DNA from: Bacteroides ndongoniae
Lineage (GTDB): Bacteria; Bacteroidota; Bacteroidia; Bacteroidales; Bacteroidaceae
DNA: 64,000 bases
Assembly: GCF_900108345.1 (NCBI RefSeq)
Contig: NZ_FNVV01000014.1
Coordinates: 1 to 64,000, forward strand
Reading direction: 5' to 3'
The translations under genes and the position numbers were made by a program. Positions 49,495 through 59,494 of the stretch are shown piece by piece; positions within the stretch are counted from its first letter, which is position 1, and every line of letters begins with the position of its first letter. The notes under the pieces were generated by a model. It was not told where the DNA came from and ran no database searches. It was given only the letters and a program-made list of their open reading frames with translations.

Positions 49495-51288
49495 TTATTT
49501 TTCCTTGGCCAGTGTGAATACAAACTCCAGTCCTCCTCCTTGCCTGTTTTTGGCCGAGATGGTTCCTCCGTGTATCAGAACGGCGTTTTTCACAATGGCC
49601 AGTCCGAGGCCGGTTCCGCCCAGCTTGCGCGAACGGCCTTTGTCTACCCGGTAGAAGCGTTCGAACAGGCGGTTCAGGTGTTCAGGAGCTACGCCTACCC
49701 CTGTATCTGCAAAGCTGAAATAATAGAAGTTCTCGTCTTCGCGGAAACAGCCGATGTGTATATATATGTTGGTACCAGCGTAGGCGATGGCGTTGTCCAT
49801 CAGATTCCGGAAAATGGAGTAGAGTAGTGAATAGTTGCCTTTCAGCTGTATTTTGGGTTGCAGCGAGTTGACTACTGTAATATGCTTTTCTTCCAGTTCC
49901 AAAGCTACTTCGTTGACGATGTTTCCAACCAGCAGGCTGATGTCTACCTTTTCCATATCGATCATGTTGGCTGCTTCGTCCATACGTGTCAGCACGGAGA
50001 TGTCGCGTAGCAGTCGGCTCAGGCGGTTGCTTTGGGCATAGCAGCGCTCCAGGAAAGTCTGTATCTTTTCGCGTGGGATGCTGTCGTTGCTGACGATGGT
50101 TTCCAAATAGCCCTGTATACTGCTTACCGGGGTTTTCAGTTCGTGAGCTATATTTTGGGTCAGTTGCCTCTTTAGTCTGATTTGCTCTTCTTCCTGGGTT
50201 ATGTCGTTAATCGAGATTTCGAAGCTACGGTCTTGGAAGATGATGCATTCGATGATAAAGATACGTCCGTTTTTGTTGATGTTGAGCGACATGCGCTTTT
50301 CTTCCGTTGCATTAGCCGGACGTTTCTGCGACTTGTTGATAAAGTCGGTTATTTTCTGAAACTCACAGATAGAGAATATCTCTTCGGTAGTTTGCAGATT
50401 CTGGTCCGAAATAAGGTTCCCGTATTGTGTGAAGAGGTTGTTGACGAGTATTTCCTTTTTGTCTTTGGTAAATACACCTAGTCCCTCTCGCGATGTCTGT
50501 AAGTGTGTGATCAGTTTTTCTCTTTCGATGTAAAGAGCCTCCTTTGTCTCTCGCAGGCGTCGGTATATCTGGATGATGTGTTGCGAGATTTCTCCCAACT
50601 CATTATGGGGGAATGCAGCCTGTATATCCATTTCAATCGGTTCATTGCGGTCGGCCCGTTTGGCAAATTCGCGAAGATTGGTGATGGCTTTTCCAAGTTT
50701 TGCTGTAAACTTGTAAAAGATGAATATCAGCAGTAAGGTTACGATAACGGTAAACCAGATGTAATGAGGGTCGGCAGCCAGGTTATGAATCAGATTCAAG
50801 TTGTATGGCAGTGCCGAACGTATGATATAATTGTCTTGTAGAGTTGCCGAATAGAAGTAGGGCATTCCGGTAGTTTCTGACATACGGCGTAAGTCGTATC
50901 CTTTTCCTTGCCGAAGTGCTTGTTGTATTTCCGGGCGTCCAAGGTGATTGCCTGGTTCCTGTTTACCTTTGTAACTGTCGTATATCACTTTCCCGTTCAG
51001 ACTGATAAGAGTGACACGCAGGTTATTGTTTACTCTATTGATATAATTGTCCAAGGTGCTGGTCCACAGACTGTCGGGAACAATACGCAGTTCGAACGAC
51101 AAACGCTCGTTATAATCCTGCAATTGTGTGTTGAGCAATTCTATTTTGTAGCTTTTTTCACGTTGGTACTGATAAGCGATGAAGCAAGCTGCGAATGCAA
51201 GAAACAGCGAGATAACCGAAAGAAATAACTTCCGGCTGAATGACAGAAAATGCCGTTCATCTTTATTCGGCTTCAAAGCAGTATCCAT
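49495..51288 (-). CDS. PhoR-like sensor histidine kinase
   Basis: A 597-residue membrane kinase. Two transmembrane helices (about 18-38 and 174-194) enclose an extracytoplasmic sensor. A HAMP-like segment, a coiled coil and a PAS-like domain (about 265-370) follow. The phosphoacceptor helix has NIAHELKTPVSSIQGYLET, and the ATPase has MDNAIAYAG (N box), FADTGVGV (G1) and GGTGLGLAIVKN (G2). The gene overlaps its regulator by 26 nt. The signal is not known; similar Bacteroides pairs have been named RprX/RprY. Confidence 0.92.
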   Translation of the reverse strand: MDTALKPNKDERHFLSFSRKLFLSVISLFLAFAACFIAYQYQREKSYKIELLNTQLQDYNERLSFELRIVPDSLWTSTLDNYINRVNNNLRVTLISLNGKVIYDSYKGKQEPGNHLGRPEIQQALRQGKGYDLRRMSETTGMPYFYSATLQDNYIIRSALPYNLNLIHNLAADPHYIWFTVIVTLLLIFIFYKFTAKLGKAITNLREFAKRADRNEPIEMDIQAAFPHNELGEISQHIIQIYRRLRETKEALYIEREKLITHLQTSREGLGVFTKDKKEILVNNLFTQYGNLISDQNLQTTEEIFSICEFQKITDFINKSQKRPANATEEKRMSLNINKNGRIFIIECIIFQDRSFEISINDITQEEEQIRLKRQLTQNIAHELKTPVSSIQGYLETIVSNDSIPREKIQTFLERCYAQSNRLSRLLRDISVLTRMDEAANMIDMEKVDISLLVGNIVNEVALELEEKHITVVNSLQPKIQLKGNYSLLYSIFRNLMDNAIAYAGTNIYIHIGCFREDENFYYFSFADTGVGVAPEHLNRLFERFYRVDKGRSRKLGGTGLGLAIVKNAVLIHGGTISAKNRQGGGLEFVFTLAKEK

Positions 51289-51952
51289 ATCCCAAGCGAG
51301 TTACAATGCATTTTCCGTAAATACCGATTTTTTTGCGCAGGCGGGTGATGTTAACGTCTATGGTACGGTCGAGCACATAGACTTCCTCGCTCCAGATACG
51401 TCCCAAAATATCTTCGCGCGAGAAGACACGTCCTTTGTTTTGCAGCAACAGCAGCAGAATTTCGAATTCTTTTTTGGTCAGCGGAGCTTCCTGTCCATCA
51501 ATGGAAACTTTTTTCTTCACAATGTCAAGAACCAGCGTTTTATAGACCAATTGCTCGGGCATCCGTTCGCTTTCCCCCTGTCCTGTACGTCTCAGTACGG
51601 CTTTAACCCGTGCTGCTACTTCACGCAGTGAGAATGGTTTCGATATGTAGTCATCCGCTCCAAGATTGAATCCTGTTACAGTATCGTTTTCCGTGTCTTT
51701 AGCTGTGATGAAGATTATGGGCACTTGTGCTGTCTTTTTATCCTTTTTGAGCATACTTGCCATTTTGAATCCCGATATCTCTCCCATCATTACGTCAAGC
51801 AGTAGCAGGTTGTAACTGCTGATGTCCATTCGCAGGGCTTCTTCGGCCGAGTTTGCAGTATCCACTTCGTATCCTTCGTTCTCAAGGTTGAACTTCAGGA
51901 TTTCGCACAAATCTTCTTCATCGTCTACTACTAAGATTCGGTAATTGTTCAT
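51263..51952 (-). CDS. OmpR/PhoB-family response regulator
   Basis: A 229-residue protein. The receiver domain has ILVVDDEEDLCEILKF (acidic pair), LLLLDVMMGEISG (phosphoacceptor aspartate) and FITAKDTEND (T/S, K). The winged-helix output domain ends with VYVLDRTIDVNITRLRKKIG. It partners the overlapping kinase gene. A TAACTTTG box on the minus strand near 52025 is the likely -7 box. Confidence 0.94.
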   Translation of the reverse strand: MNNYRILVVDDEEDLCEILKFNLENEGYEVDTANSAEEALRMDISSYNLLLLDVMMGEISGFKMASMLKKDKKTAQVPIIFITAKDTENDTVTGFNLGADDYISKPFSLREVAARVKAVLRRTGQGESERMPEQLVYKTLVLDIVKKKVSIDGQEAPLTKKEFEILLLLLQNKGRVFSREDILGRIWSEEVYVLDRTIDVNITRLRKKIGIYGKCIVTRLGYGYCFEAE

Positions 51953-52165
51953 TGTTTCCTGGTTTTAAGTTGCAACAGGGAAGCACTTTTCCCGTCTGTA
52001 ACGGTACGTCCTCTTCCTGTTACAAAGTTATACTTTATTTCTTTTCGCGGGCAAAAGTGAGGCATTTTTATTACGGACGCATGAAACAAGTATTACGATT
52101 CTGTTACACTTTGCATCTGAACATCTATTGCCAGGAACACAGAGAGGGAATGCGGTAATACAAAA

Positions 52166-52202
52166 ACACACCGATGATGCTGTGGCAGTCTCATCGGTGT
52201 GT
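52166..52202 (-). terminator. intrinsic terminator after fcl
   Basis: A perfect 12-bp stem ACACACCGATGA/TCATCGGTGTGT, with a 13-nt loop and TTTTTG on the minus strand, 30 nt past the fcl stop. Confidence 0.88.
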
Positions 52203-52231
52203 CATTTGTACGGTATACGTATCTTAGGGGG

Positions 52232-53335
52232 TTACACAGTCTGATGGTTGATGCAGATTCCTTGTTTGTACCATTCGTACAGACGGTGTATTCCTTCGTC
52301 TATTTCTACCTTGTGGTGCCATCCCAGTCCGTGCAGCTTGCTTACGTCGGTCAGCTTTCTCATTGTGCCGTCCGGCTTGCTGGCATCCCACTTCAGTTCA
52401 CCCTTGAATCCGATTTCGGCAACAATCTTTTCGGCCACTTCGCGGATACTCAGTTCTTTTCCAGTTCCAACGTTGATGTGGCAGTTACGAATCTCTTTTT
52501 CACCTTCACGGTAAGTGTCCTTGAAGTCCACGTTCAGCAGTACGTGCACACTGGCGTCGGCCATTTCTTCGCTCCACAGGAATTCGCGCATGGGTTTTCC
52601 GGTTCCCCACAGGGTGACAGCTTCGGCTGTGATGCCGTATTTGGCCAGAATCTGTCTGATTTCTTCTTCTGTCCGGCTGCCGTCTACTCCCTCTACCGGG
52701 CGCAGGTTAATGTCTTTTCTTACAGCTTCCCAGTTTCCTTCGTTCAGGCATTTGGCCAGATACACTTTTCTCATCATAGCTGGCAGAACATGGCTGTTTT
52801 CCAGATGGAAGTTATCGTTCGGACCATACAGGTTGGTGGGCATCACGGCAATGTAGTTGGTACCATATTGCAGATTGAAGCTTTCACACATTTTCAGTCC
52901 GGCAATTTTGGCTATGGCGTAAGGTTCGTTGGTGTATTCCAACGGCGATGTCAGCAAGCATTCTTCTTTCATGGGTTGCGGTGCCTCTCTGGGGTAGATA
53001 CAGGTACTTCCCAAAAAGAGCAGCTTCTTGACTCCGTGGCGGAAACTTTCGCCTATGACGTTTTGCTGAATTTGCAGATTTTCATAGATAAAGTCTGCTC
53101 TGTATTGCAGATTGGCCATAATGCCTCCCACATGAGCGGCTGCCAGCACTACAGCCTCGGGTTGCTCTTCATCGAAGAATTTCTTGACGGCTACTCCATC
53201 CAGCAGATTCAGCTCCTTATGTGTGCGTCCTACCAGGTTGTGGTATCCTCTTTCCTGTAGGTTGTTCCAAATGGCCGATCCTACCAGTCCTCTGTGACCG
53301 GCTACATAGATTTTAGTATCTTTATCCATTTTCAT
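52232..53335 (-). CDS. fcl: GDP-L-fucose synthase
   Basis: A 367-residue short-chain dehydrogenase-type epimerase/reductase. YVAGHRGLVGSAIW is the NADP-binding glycine motif and YAIAK the catalytic Tyr/Lys pair. The sequence VVLAAAHVGGIMAN and the C-terminal region fit GDP-fucose synthase. It finishes GDP-L-fucose from the keto sugar made by GMD, encoded just upstream. GDP-fucose feeds capsule and protein glycosylation in Bacteroides. Confidence 0.94.
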   Translation of the reverse strand: MKMDKDTKIYVAGHRGLVGSAIWNNLQERGYHNLVGRTHKELNLLDGVAVKKFFDEEQPEAVVLAAAHVGGIMANLQYRADFIYENLQIQQNVIGESFRHGVKKLLFLGSTCIYPREAPQPMKEECLLTSPLEYTNEPYAIAKIAGLKMCESFNLQYGTNYIAVMPTNLYGPNDNFHLENSHVLPAMMRKVYLAKCLNEGNWEAVRKDINLRPVEGVDGSRTEEEIRQILAKYGITAEAVTLWGTGKPMREFLWSEEMADASVHVLLNVDFKDTYREGEKEIRNCHINVGTGKELSIREVAEKIVAEIGFKGELKWDASKPDGTMRKLTDVSKLHGLGWHHKVEIDEGIHRLYEWYKQGICINHQTV

Positions 53336-53374
53336 TCTTACTTATATATACTATGTAAAAAGGTAATTTACCGT

Positions 53375-54472
53375 TTACTTCACAATGCCTTTCTCCAGAT
53401 ATTCTGCCAGATTGGTTCTTACCTGCTGAGCTGCATGGTCGGCAGCTACTTTGGCCATATCTGCTTCCACCATAATGCGTACCAGTTCTTCAAAGCTGGT
53501 GCTGTTGGGATTCCAGCCCAGTTTGGCTTTTGCTTTAGTCGGGTCTCCCCACAGGTTCACCACATCGGTCGGACGGTAAAAGTCTTCGCTTACCTCTACC
53601 AGGCATTTGCCCGTGGCTTTGTCGTAGCCTTTCTCGTCAATGCCTTCACCCTTGAATTCCAGTTCGATACCTGCATATTTGAAAGCCAGATAGCAGAATT
53701 CTCTTACCGAATGTTGCACGCCGGTAGCTATCACGAAGTCTTCCGGTTTCTCCTGTTGCAGAATCAGCCACATACATTCCACATAGTCTTTGGCGTATCC
53801 CCAGTCGCGCAGCGAATCCAGGTTACCCAGATACAGACGATCCTGCTTACCTTGTGCGATGCGCGCTGCTGCCAGCGTGATTTTCCGCGTTACGAAAGTT
53901 TCGCCACGGCGTTCGCTTTCGTGGTTGAACAGGATGCCCGAACAGCAGTACATGTTGTATGCCTCGCGATACTCTTTTACAATCCAGTAACCGTACAGTT
54001 TGGCAACAGCATAAGGTGAGTAAGGGTGGAAAGGTGTATTCTCATTTTGCGGTACCTCTTCCACTTTGCCGTACAGTTCCGAAGTGGATGCCTGATATAT
54101 GCGGCAAGTATCAGTCAGGCCCGCTAGGCGCACAGCCTCCAATACACGCAGTACGCCTGTAGCATCTACGTTGGCTGTAAACTCCGGAGAGTCGAAACTT
54201 ACCTGCACATGGCTTTGTGCGGCGAGGTTGTATATTTCGGTCGGTCTCACTTTTCCTACGACTTGCAGGATGCTCATCGAGTCGCTCAGGTCGGCATAAT
54301 GTAGATGGAAATTGGGTTTTCCTTCCAGATGCGCGATGCGTTCGCGATAGTCTACCGACGACCGTCTGATGGTGCCGTGTACATCATATCCTTTGCTTAG
54401 CAGCAATTCGGCCAGAAACGACCCGTCTTGTCCGGTGATACCGGTAATTAAAGCTACATTTCTCTTTTCCAT
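53375..54472 (-). CDS. gmd: GDP-mannose 4,6-dehydratase
   Basis: A 365-residue protein. [20 protein letters not shown] is the NADP-binding start. YAVAK carries the catalytic Tyr/Lys, and the [20 protein letters not shown] segment is typical of GMD. It converts GDP-mannose to GDP-4-keto-6-deoxymannose, the substrate of fcl. The genes are 39 nt apart and in reaction order. It follows the UDP-sugar dehydrogenase gene at 48 nt. Confidence 0.95.
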   Translation of the reverse strand: MEKRNVALITGITGQDGSFLAELLLSKGYDVHGTIRRSSVDYRERIAHLEGKPNFHLHYADLSDSMSILQVVGKVRPTEIYNLAAQSHVQVSFDSPEFTANVDATGVLRVLEAVRLAGLTDTCRIYQASTSELYGKVEEVPQNENTPFHPYSPYAVAKLYGYWIVKEYREAYNMYCCSGILFNHESERRGETFVTRKITLAAARIAQGKQDRLYLGNLDSLRDWGYAKDYVECMWLILQQEKPEDFVIATGVQHSVREFCYLAFKYAGIELEFKGEGIDEKGYDKATGKCLVEVSEDFYRPTDVVNLWGDPTKAKAKLGWNPNSTSFEELVRIMVEADMAKVAADHAAQQVRTNLAEYLEKGIVK

Positions 54473-54520
54473 TGTTTTTGTTATGGTTGCACTTTATTAA
54501 AGTTGATGACTTTGTTTTTC

Positions 54521-55849
54521 TCAGTCTCTTCGGAAAATATCCCGGGTATAGACTTTCTCTTTTACATCGTCCAGACAGCTGTCGTAGCGGTTGGCAATGA
54601 TGGCGTCGGACTGTTGTTTGAAGTTCTCCAGATTGTTTACGACTACCGATCCGAAGAAGGTACTGCCATCTTCCAGTGTGGGCTCGTAGATGATGACGCT
54701 GGCACCTTTGGCCTTAATGCGTTTCATGACGCCCTGAATGGAACTTTGGCGGAAGTTGTCGCTGTTCGACTTCATCGTCAGCCGGTATACTCCGATGACG
54801 CACTTCTTTTCGTTCGACGGATCGAATGCACCACGATTGTAATAGTCGTAATATCCTGCCTTGTGAAGCACCTGGTCGGCGATGAAGTCCTTTCGGGTGC
54901 GGTTGCTCTCCACAATGGCATGGATCAGGTTTTCGGGCACATCCTGATAGTTTGCCAACAGCTGTTTCGTGTCTTTGGGCAGGCAGTAGCCGCCGTATCC
55001 GAAGGAAGGGTTGTTGTAGTGTGTTCCGATACGCGGATCCAGACAGATGCCGTCGATGATGGCTTTCGTGTCGAGTCCTTTCACTTCGGCATAAGTGTCG
55101 AGTTCGTTGAAGTAGCTTACCCTCAGTGCCAGGTAAGTATTGGCAAACAGTTTCACGGCTTCTGCTTCTTTCAGTCCCATGAACAGGGTAGGAACGTCTT
55201 CTTTCAAGGCTCCTTCCTGTAGCAGTGCGGCAAATTCGTGAGCCTTTTCTTCCAGCCGCTCTCCGGCGATGGCTCGGATGGCTTCGTTTTCTTCCTCTCG
55301 TCCTTCTATCATCTTGGGATATCCTACAATGATGCGGCTGGGGTAGAGGTTGTCGTACAGTGCCTTGCTTTCGCGCAGAAACTCGGGCGAGAACAGCAGA
55401 TTCAACCGCTTGCCTTGCAGGGCGGGTGACGATTGGAAGCGCTCGGCATACTTTACGTACAGGCTTCGGCAATAGCCCACGGGGATGGTACTTTTAATCA
55501 CCATGACGGCATCAGGATTCACTTCGAGTACCAGATCGATTACTTCTTCCACATGGCTTGTGTCGAAGTAGTTCTTCATCGGGTCATAATTGGTCGGTGC
55601 GGCTATCACGATGAAGTCGGCTTCGCTATAGGCTTTCCATCCGTCGAGGGTGGCGCTCAGATTCAGTTGCTTCTCGGCCAGATACTTTTCGATGTACTCG
55701 TCTTGTATGGGGCTGATATGTTGGTTTATCTTTTCCACTTTTTCAGGTATTACGTCCACAGCTGTTACCTGATGGTGTTGCGACAGTAGGGTTGCTATCG
55801 AAAGTCCTACGTAGCCGGTTCCGGCTATAGCAATTCTGTAATCTTTCAT
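54521..55849 (-). CDS. UDP-glucose 6-dehydrogenase family protein
   Basis: A 442-residue nucleotide-sugar dehydrogenase. The NAD site is [19 protein letters not shown]. The active-site segment [17 protein letters not shown] carries the catalytic cysteine. The C-terminal UDP-binding domain follows. The precise sugar (UDP-glucose or an N-acetyl hexosamine) is not certain; the gene is close to UDP-glucose dehydrogenases. It is the first of three leftward sugar-nucleotide genes for capsule or glycan synthesis. Confidence 0.88.
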   Translation of the reverse strand: MKDYRIAIAGTGYVGLSIATLLSQHHQVTAVDVIPEKVEKINQHISPIQDEYIEKYLAEKQLNLSATLDGWKAYSEADFIVIAAPTNYDPMKNYFDTSHVEEVIDLVLEVNPDAVMVIKSTIPVGYCRSLYVKYAERFQSSPALQGKRLNLLFSPEFLRESKALYDNLYPSRIIVGYPKMIEGREEENEAIRAIAGERLEEKAHEFAALLQEGALKEDVPTLFMGLKEAEAVKLFANTYLALRVSYFNELDTYAEVKGLDTKAIIDGICLDPRIGTHYNNPSFGYGGYCLPKDTKQLLANYQDVPENLIHAIVESNRTRKDFIADQVLHKAGYYDYYNRGAFDPSNEKKCVIGVYRLTMKSNSDNFRQSSIQGVMKRIKAKGASVIIYEPTLEDGSTFFGSVVVNNLENFKQQSDAIIANRYDSCLDDVKEKVYTRDIFRRD

Positions 55850-56426
55850 AACGTTGCTCTCCTTCCTTGAAATCGTTTTTGTTTTTTTCTGAGTCCGTTT
55901 ACTGTTTTTGTACTCCTTTTATTTATTCAGTTGTAGAATACAGCTTTCAACTGATAACCTATGATTTGTTCCAATCGGAAACAGGTTTGATTTTATATAA
56001 AGGATGTGACAAAAAGTCCTTACAGATTCTTTCTGCAAAGATAGATAAACGTATGAGGTTAAAGAAAGCTGATGGGGCTTATTTACATTTATTTCACAAA
56101 TGAAAGCCGGTCGGTTTTATGATTTTACTTCCGTTTTGCTCCACAAAATCCCCATGCTCATACTTCGTATATATCCTGCGCCCAGCTGCGCTAACAGGTC
56201 GGCGGACGACGTACACGAACAATCCTTCAGCACTGCAGCATTTTTGTGTTTTACTGTGGCATAGATTTCAGCAGCAGACATCAAATGGGTATCTATTTGG
56301 GTGACGTTTCACCATAAGCGTATGAATATGAATAGATTGTAGTGAAAGATAAAACAGTTGTTGAGCCGGTTAAAGCGGATGATACAGGCAGAGCGAATTT
56401 TCAGAAAGGGGTGTGAAAGCTAATGC

Positions 56427-56514
56427 TACTATTGCAATTTTTTTTCCTAGTTAGGAAAAAATATCTGTTTAGTTAGGAAAAAATTTTTTCCTAACTGGGA
56501 AAAAATTAACGGGT
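56427..56514. repeat. 22-bp-period array with 26-bp perfect palindrome (array 2)
   Basis: Units start at 56449, 56471 and 56493 with AGTTAGGAAAAAA or AACTGGGAAAAAA, exactly 22 bp apart; a weaker unit precedes at 56427. Bases 56471-56496 form a perfect 26-bp palindrome (AGTTAGG, six A, six T, CCTAACT). The unit design (TTTCC, six bases, GGAAA) is the same as in array 1. Confidence 0.78.
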
Positions 56515-56801
56515 TGTACAGCCATCCCGATTTGTGTTTCACCGAATGTCGGTGAAACTTTATCTTTCACCATATCTTTCTGTATATCAATGAAAAATAA
56601 CGTTTTGAAAGCGTGAACCCGATTTCCCCCTTTCTTATTTTTATCCGTGTTAGTCTGCCCCATCCGCTTCGTTCGCGTATCCATCTTTCACCCGGTTTTT
56701 CATTTTTAATCATTCACTTTCCTTTCTTAACTACTTACTTTAGCCGCATAACATTGGTAGTTAGCTGGCGTAACAAGCAATGCTGTGAGTATGGCCTGCA
56801 A

Positions 56802-56867
56802 CTCTCGTGCGTATTGCAAGCACGGCTCGTGAGCCGTGCAAGTGTCGCTCGCGAGCCGTACAAGTGT
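56802..56867. repeat. three 22-bp tandem repeats with hairpin (array 3)
   Basis: Three units of 22 bp start at 56802, 56824 and 56846; the last two read GGCTCGTGAGCCGTGCAAGTGT-like (22 bases, given here by its parts GGCTCGTGAGCC and GTGCAAGTGT). Nine-base arms GCACGGCTC/GAGCCGTGC at 56820-56839 form a strong hairpin. It lies just beyond the arsC stop and may end the ars transcript. Confidence 0.72.
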
Positions 56868-56895
56868 GGAACGTGGATTATTTATGCTCGTAATG

Positions 56896-57351
56896 TTAGC
56901 AATTGCCTCCACAAGAGCATTGGGGCAATGCTTCTTTTCTGATTTCAGTGATGTAAAAGCGGGCAAAGGATTTTCTGATTTCGTCGCGTACACGGCGGAA
57001 TTCCGAATCGATGAATTCTGGTGTACCTCTAGCATGTGACGGATCATCAAAGCCTATATGTAGACGTTTTCCTACTTTGCCGCTGAATGTAGGGCAATTT
57101 TCGTTTGCTCCTCCGCATACGGTTATCACGTAATCCCATTCTTGATCGAGATAAGTGTTTACGTGCGTGGGTACATGCGAACTGATATCTATTCCAACCT
57201 CTTTCATCATTTCCACAGCCTTGGCATTTACTTGTGCAGCAGGTTCTGTTCCTCCTGAATATACTTCTATCGTGTGGTCGAATGACTGTAAAAAGCCGTG
57301 TGCCATTTGGCTGCGGCAACTGTTTCCTGTACAAAGAATCAATACTTTCAT
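56896..57351 (-). CDS. arsC: arsenate reductase, low-molecular-weight phosphatase type
   Basis: A 151-residue protein of the ArsC (thioredoxin-coupled) family. The phosphatase loop LCTGNSCRSQMAHG has the CX5R catalytic set and VITVCGGANENCP the further cysteine. An additional C-terminal CSCGGNC holds three cysteines. It reduces arsenate to arsenite. It is the last gene of the leftward ars operon. Confidence 0.92.
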   Translation of the reverse strand: MKVLILCTGNSCRSQMAHGFLQSFDHTIEVYSGGTEPAAQVNAKAVEMMKEVGIDISSHVPTHVNTYLDQEWDYVITVCGGANENCPTFSGKVGKRLHIGFDDPSHARGTPEFIDSEFRRVRDEIRKSFARFYITEIRKEALPQCSCGGNC

Positions 57352-57434
57352 TTTTTTATTGCTAATTACATTTATAGTAATCGGATTGTAGACTTGATAA
57401 TAAATACTGTTTTGAATGTTTTTGTGGGAGATGT

Positions 57435-58403
57435 TTACAATATATAGTTGAACAGATAGCCCGACAGAATGATGAAAAAGGTCACTGTGCCGAAGAATAT
57501 GCCAATCAGTCGCCAGGTCATCACCTTTTTGAGCAGTGTGGCTTCCGGTAGCGAAAGGCCTACAACAGCCATCATGAAAGCGATGGCCGTACCCATGGGG
57601 ATACCTTTGGCCACAAATACCTCAATGATGGGCACAATGCCTGCGGCATTGGCATACATTGGTACGGCCAGAATGACGGACAGGGGAACCGCATACCAAT
57701 TATCTTTCGACATGTGCTGTGCGAAGAAGCCTTCGGGAACAAAGCCGTGCATAAAGGCACCGATACCGATACCTATCAGGATGTAGACAAGTACGCCGCT
57801 GACAATCTTCCAAGCGTCACGGATGATGGTCGGAAGCCGCTTGAAGAAAGTAGTATGCTCCTTTTCCCATTCGCCAGCCTGGACCGAAGCCTGTGCTTGT
57901 ATCTGTTTTACCCAGTCGGTCAGGTAAGGTGCCAGTCTCATCCGTCCCAGCACAACTCCACCTATAACGCCCAGCAGGATGCCGCTGATGACGTAGATCA
58001 GTGTCACCTTCACTCCGAAAGAACCAAGGAACATCGCAACGGCTACTTCGTTGACCAGCGGCGAGGTGATAAGAAAGGCAAAAGTCACTCCCAAAGGAAT
58101 GCCGCCTTTGACGAAACCGATGAACAGCGGGATGGAAGAGCAGGAGCAGAATGGAGTAATGGCACCGAATACGGATGCCAGCAGGTATTGCAAGCTATAC
58201 ATCTTGTGCGTCATCAGGTAGTTTCTCAAACGTTCGATCGGGAAATAAGCATTGATGATTCCCATCAGCACGCTGATAAAGAATAACAGGATGAGAATCT
58301 TGATTGTATCATAAAAGAAGAAGTTTACGGCCACTCCTAACGGTGTATCGGCACTCAGTCCGAACAGCCCGTAAACAAGCCAGTCTGCAAAATCTTGTAT
58401 CAT
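57435..58403 (-). CDS. permease of the ArsP/SO_0444 (DUF318) group
   Basis: A 322-residue membrane protein from the ATG at 58403. It has about eight hydrophobic helices. AVFGAITPFCSCSSIPLFIGF carries the conserved TPFCSCSS motif; a second region has ANAAGIVPIIE. The group exports organic arsenicals (ArsP) or metals; here the ars context supports arsenic. An operator like that of arsR lies 18 nt before its start, so it may also be transcribed on its own. Confidence 0.87.
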   Translation of the reverse strand: MIQDFADWLVYGLFGLSADTPLGVAVNFFFYDTIKILILLFFISVLMGIINAYFPIERLRNYLMTHKMYSLQYLLASVFGAITPFCSCSSIPLFIGFVKGGIPLGVTFAFLITSPLVNEVAVAMFLGSFGVKVTLIYVISGILLGVIGGVVLGRMRLAPYLTDWVKQIQAQASVQAGEWEKEHTTFFKRLPTIIRDAWKIVSGVLVYILIGIGIGAFMHGFVPEGFFAQHMSKDNWYAVPLSVILAVPMYANAAGIVPIIEVFVAKGIPMGTAIAFMMAVVGLSLPEATLLKKVMTWRLIGIFFGTVTFFIILSGYLFNYIL

Positions 58404-58420
58404 GTTTACTGTTTTTTTAA

Positions 58421-58436
58421 TTCGTATAAATACGAA
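58421..58436. promoter_or_regulatory. ArsR-type operator upstream of the permease gene
   Basis: TTCG, eight bases, CGAA (TTCGTATAAATACGAA). The same TTCG-N8-CGAA dyad occurs at 59962 and 60350. Confidence 0.7.
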
Positions 58437-58510
58437 CAATGTTTATATAAAAAGAACGGCAGATTCAATAACGGTTGTTTCTGCCGTTCGCAGTTAAATA
58501 ATCTGGGTTG

Positions 58511-58744
58511 TCAGATGCCCAAAAGTTTTTTTACGTCACTCTCGGTCGGAACCTGTCCTTTCATTTTTACCACCTCGTCGACAACAACGGCGGGAGTAGT
58601 CATGATATTGTAGTTCATCATTTCCATGATGTCGTCCACTTTGGTCAGTTTTACGTCCAGATTGTTTTCTTTGATTACTTTTTCGATTACATTGTAGGTT
58701 GTCTTGCATTTGCAGCAACCCGGTCCTAATACTTTAATTTCCAT
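58511..58744 (-). CDS. small thioredoxin-like protein (ArsE-like)
   Basis: A 77-residue thioredoxin-fold protein of the TM0996/MTH895 kind. VLGPGCCKCKTTYNVIEK has the CCKC redox/metal site. Homologues in Bacteroides ars operons are called ArsE, part of a reductase acting on aromatic arsenicals with ArsF. It follows arsG by 37 nt. Confidence 0.85.
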   Translation of the reverse strand: MEIKVLGPGCCKCKTTYNVIEKVIKENNLDVKLTKVDDIMEMMNYNIMTTPAVVVDEVVKMKGQVPTESDVKKLLGI

Positions 58745-58781
58745 ATTCCTAAAATTTTTGTTTGTTAGTATTAATAGTATT

Positions 58782-59489
58782 TTATAGGTACATTGTCCAG
58801 CAATAATATAAGCCTATTACAATGAATATCCATCCGACAATGAGGTTCATCCATTTCTGTACCACTTTCATTTGACCGTAAAAACGTCCCATCTGCTGTA
58901 CGCTGAATGCCAGTATCCAAGCTACGGCAAGTACTGGTATGGCGGTAGCGATGGCAAATACGGCGGGCAGCAGGTAGCCTGCTGTAGCTGTGGCCGACAT
59001 GGGTATCAGCATGACGAAATAGAATACGCCGCTTGTGGGGCAGAACGCCAGTGCAAAGAGGATGCCTATCAGCAGTGCACCCCATCCGCCTTTTCGGGCA
59101 AGTCCTTCTGCTCGGCCGTTGAAGCCAAACTTAGGCAAGTTGAGTTTGTCTCCCCAAAGCATGAACAGGCCGATAATAAGCAGTAGCGGCCCTATGGCCA
59201 GTTCGCCCCATGTGCCGATAGTTTTCTGGATGCCGAACATGCTTGAACCTTCTTTCAGAATCATAATCAGCACAATGCCAAGCAGGGTGTATGACAGGAT
59301 GCGCCCCAGTGTATAGAGCAAGCCGTTGCGGAAGATCCGTTTCCTGTTCTCCATGTCTTTTCCGATGAATCCGATGGCGGCGATGTTGGTTGCCAGCGGA
59401 CAAGGCGAAAGTGCCGTCAGCAGTCCGAGTAGAAATGCCGTCAATACAGGTGTGGAGCTGTTATCGAGCAGTGTCTGTAGCCAATCCAT
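58782..59489 (-). CDS. ArsG-like permease (CcdA/DsbD transmembrane family)
   Basis: A 235-residue membrane protein from the ATG at 59489; the longer frame runs into arsF. It has about six helices. TALSPCPLATNIAAIGFIG and LAFCPTSGVFYFVMLIPMS hold the two conserved cysteine/proline turns of the CcdA/DsbD family. The homologue in Bacteroides vulgatus is called ArsG, an efflux protein for aromatic arsenicals (recalled, not checked). It starts 6 nt past arsF. Confidence 0.85.
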   Translation of the reverse strand: MDWLQTLLDNSSTPVLTAFLLGLLTALSPCPLATNIAAIGFIGKDMENRKRIFRNGLLYTLGRILSYTLLGIVLIMILKEGSSMFGIQKTIGTWGELAIGPLLLIIGLFMLWGDKLNLPKFGFNGRAEGLARKGGWGALLIGILFALAFCPTSGVFYFVMLIPMSATATAGYLLPAVFAIATAIPVLAVAWILAFSVQQMGRFYGQMKVVQKWMNLIVGWIFIVIGLYYCWTMYL

Positions 59490-59494
59490 AAGCT

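Larger units (their letters stand above)
55850..56895. other. 1046-bp gene-free region
   Basis: No gene is supported. Short open frames have no start context or recognisable content. The region holds two 22-bp-period repeat arrays (56427-56514, 56802-56867) and the promoter of the UDP-sugar dehydrogenase operon near its left end. The base composition changes several times, as if pieces had been lost or inserted. Confidence 0.6.
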
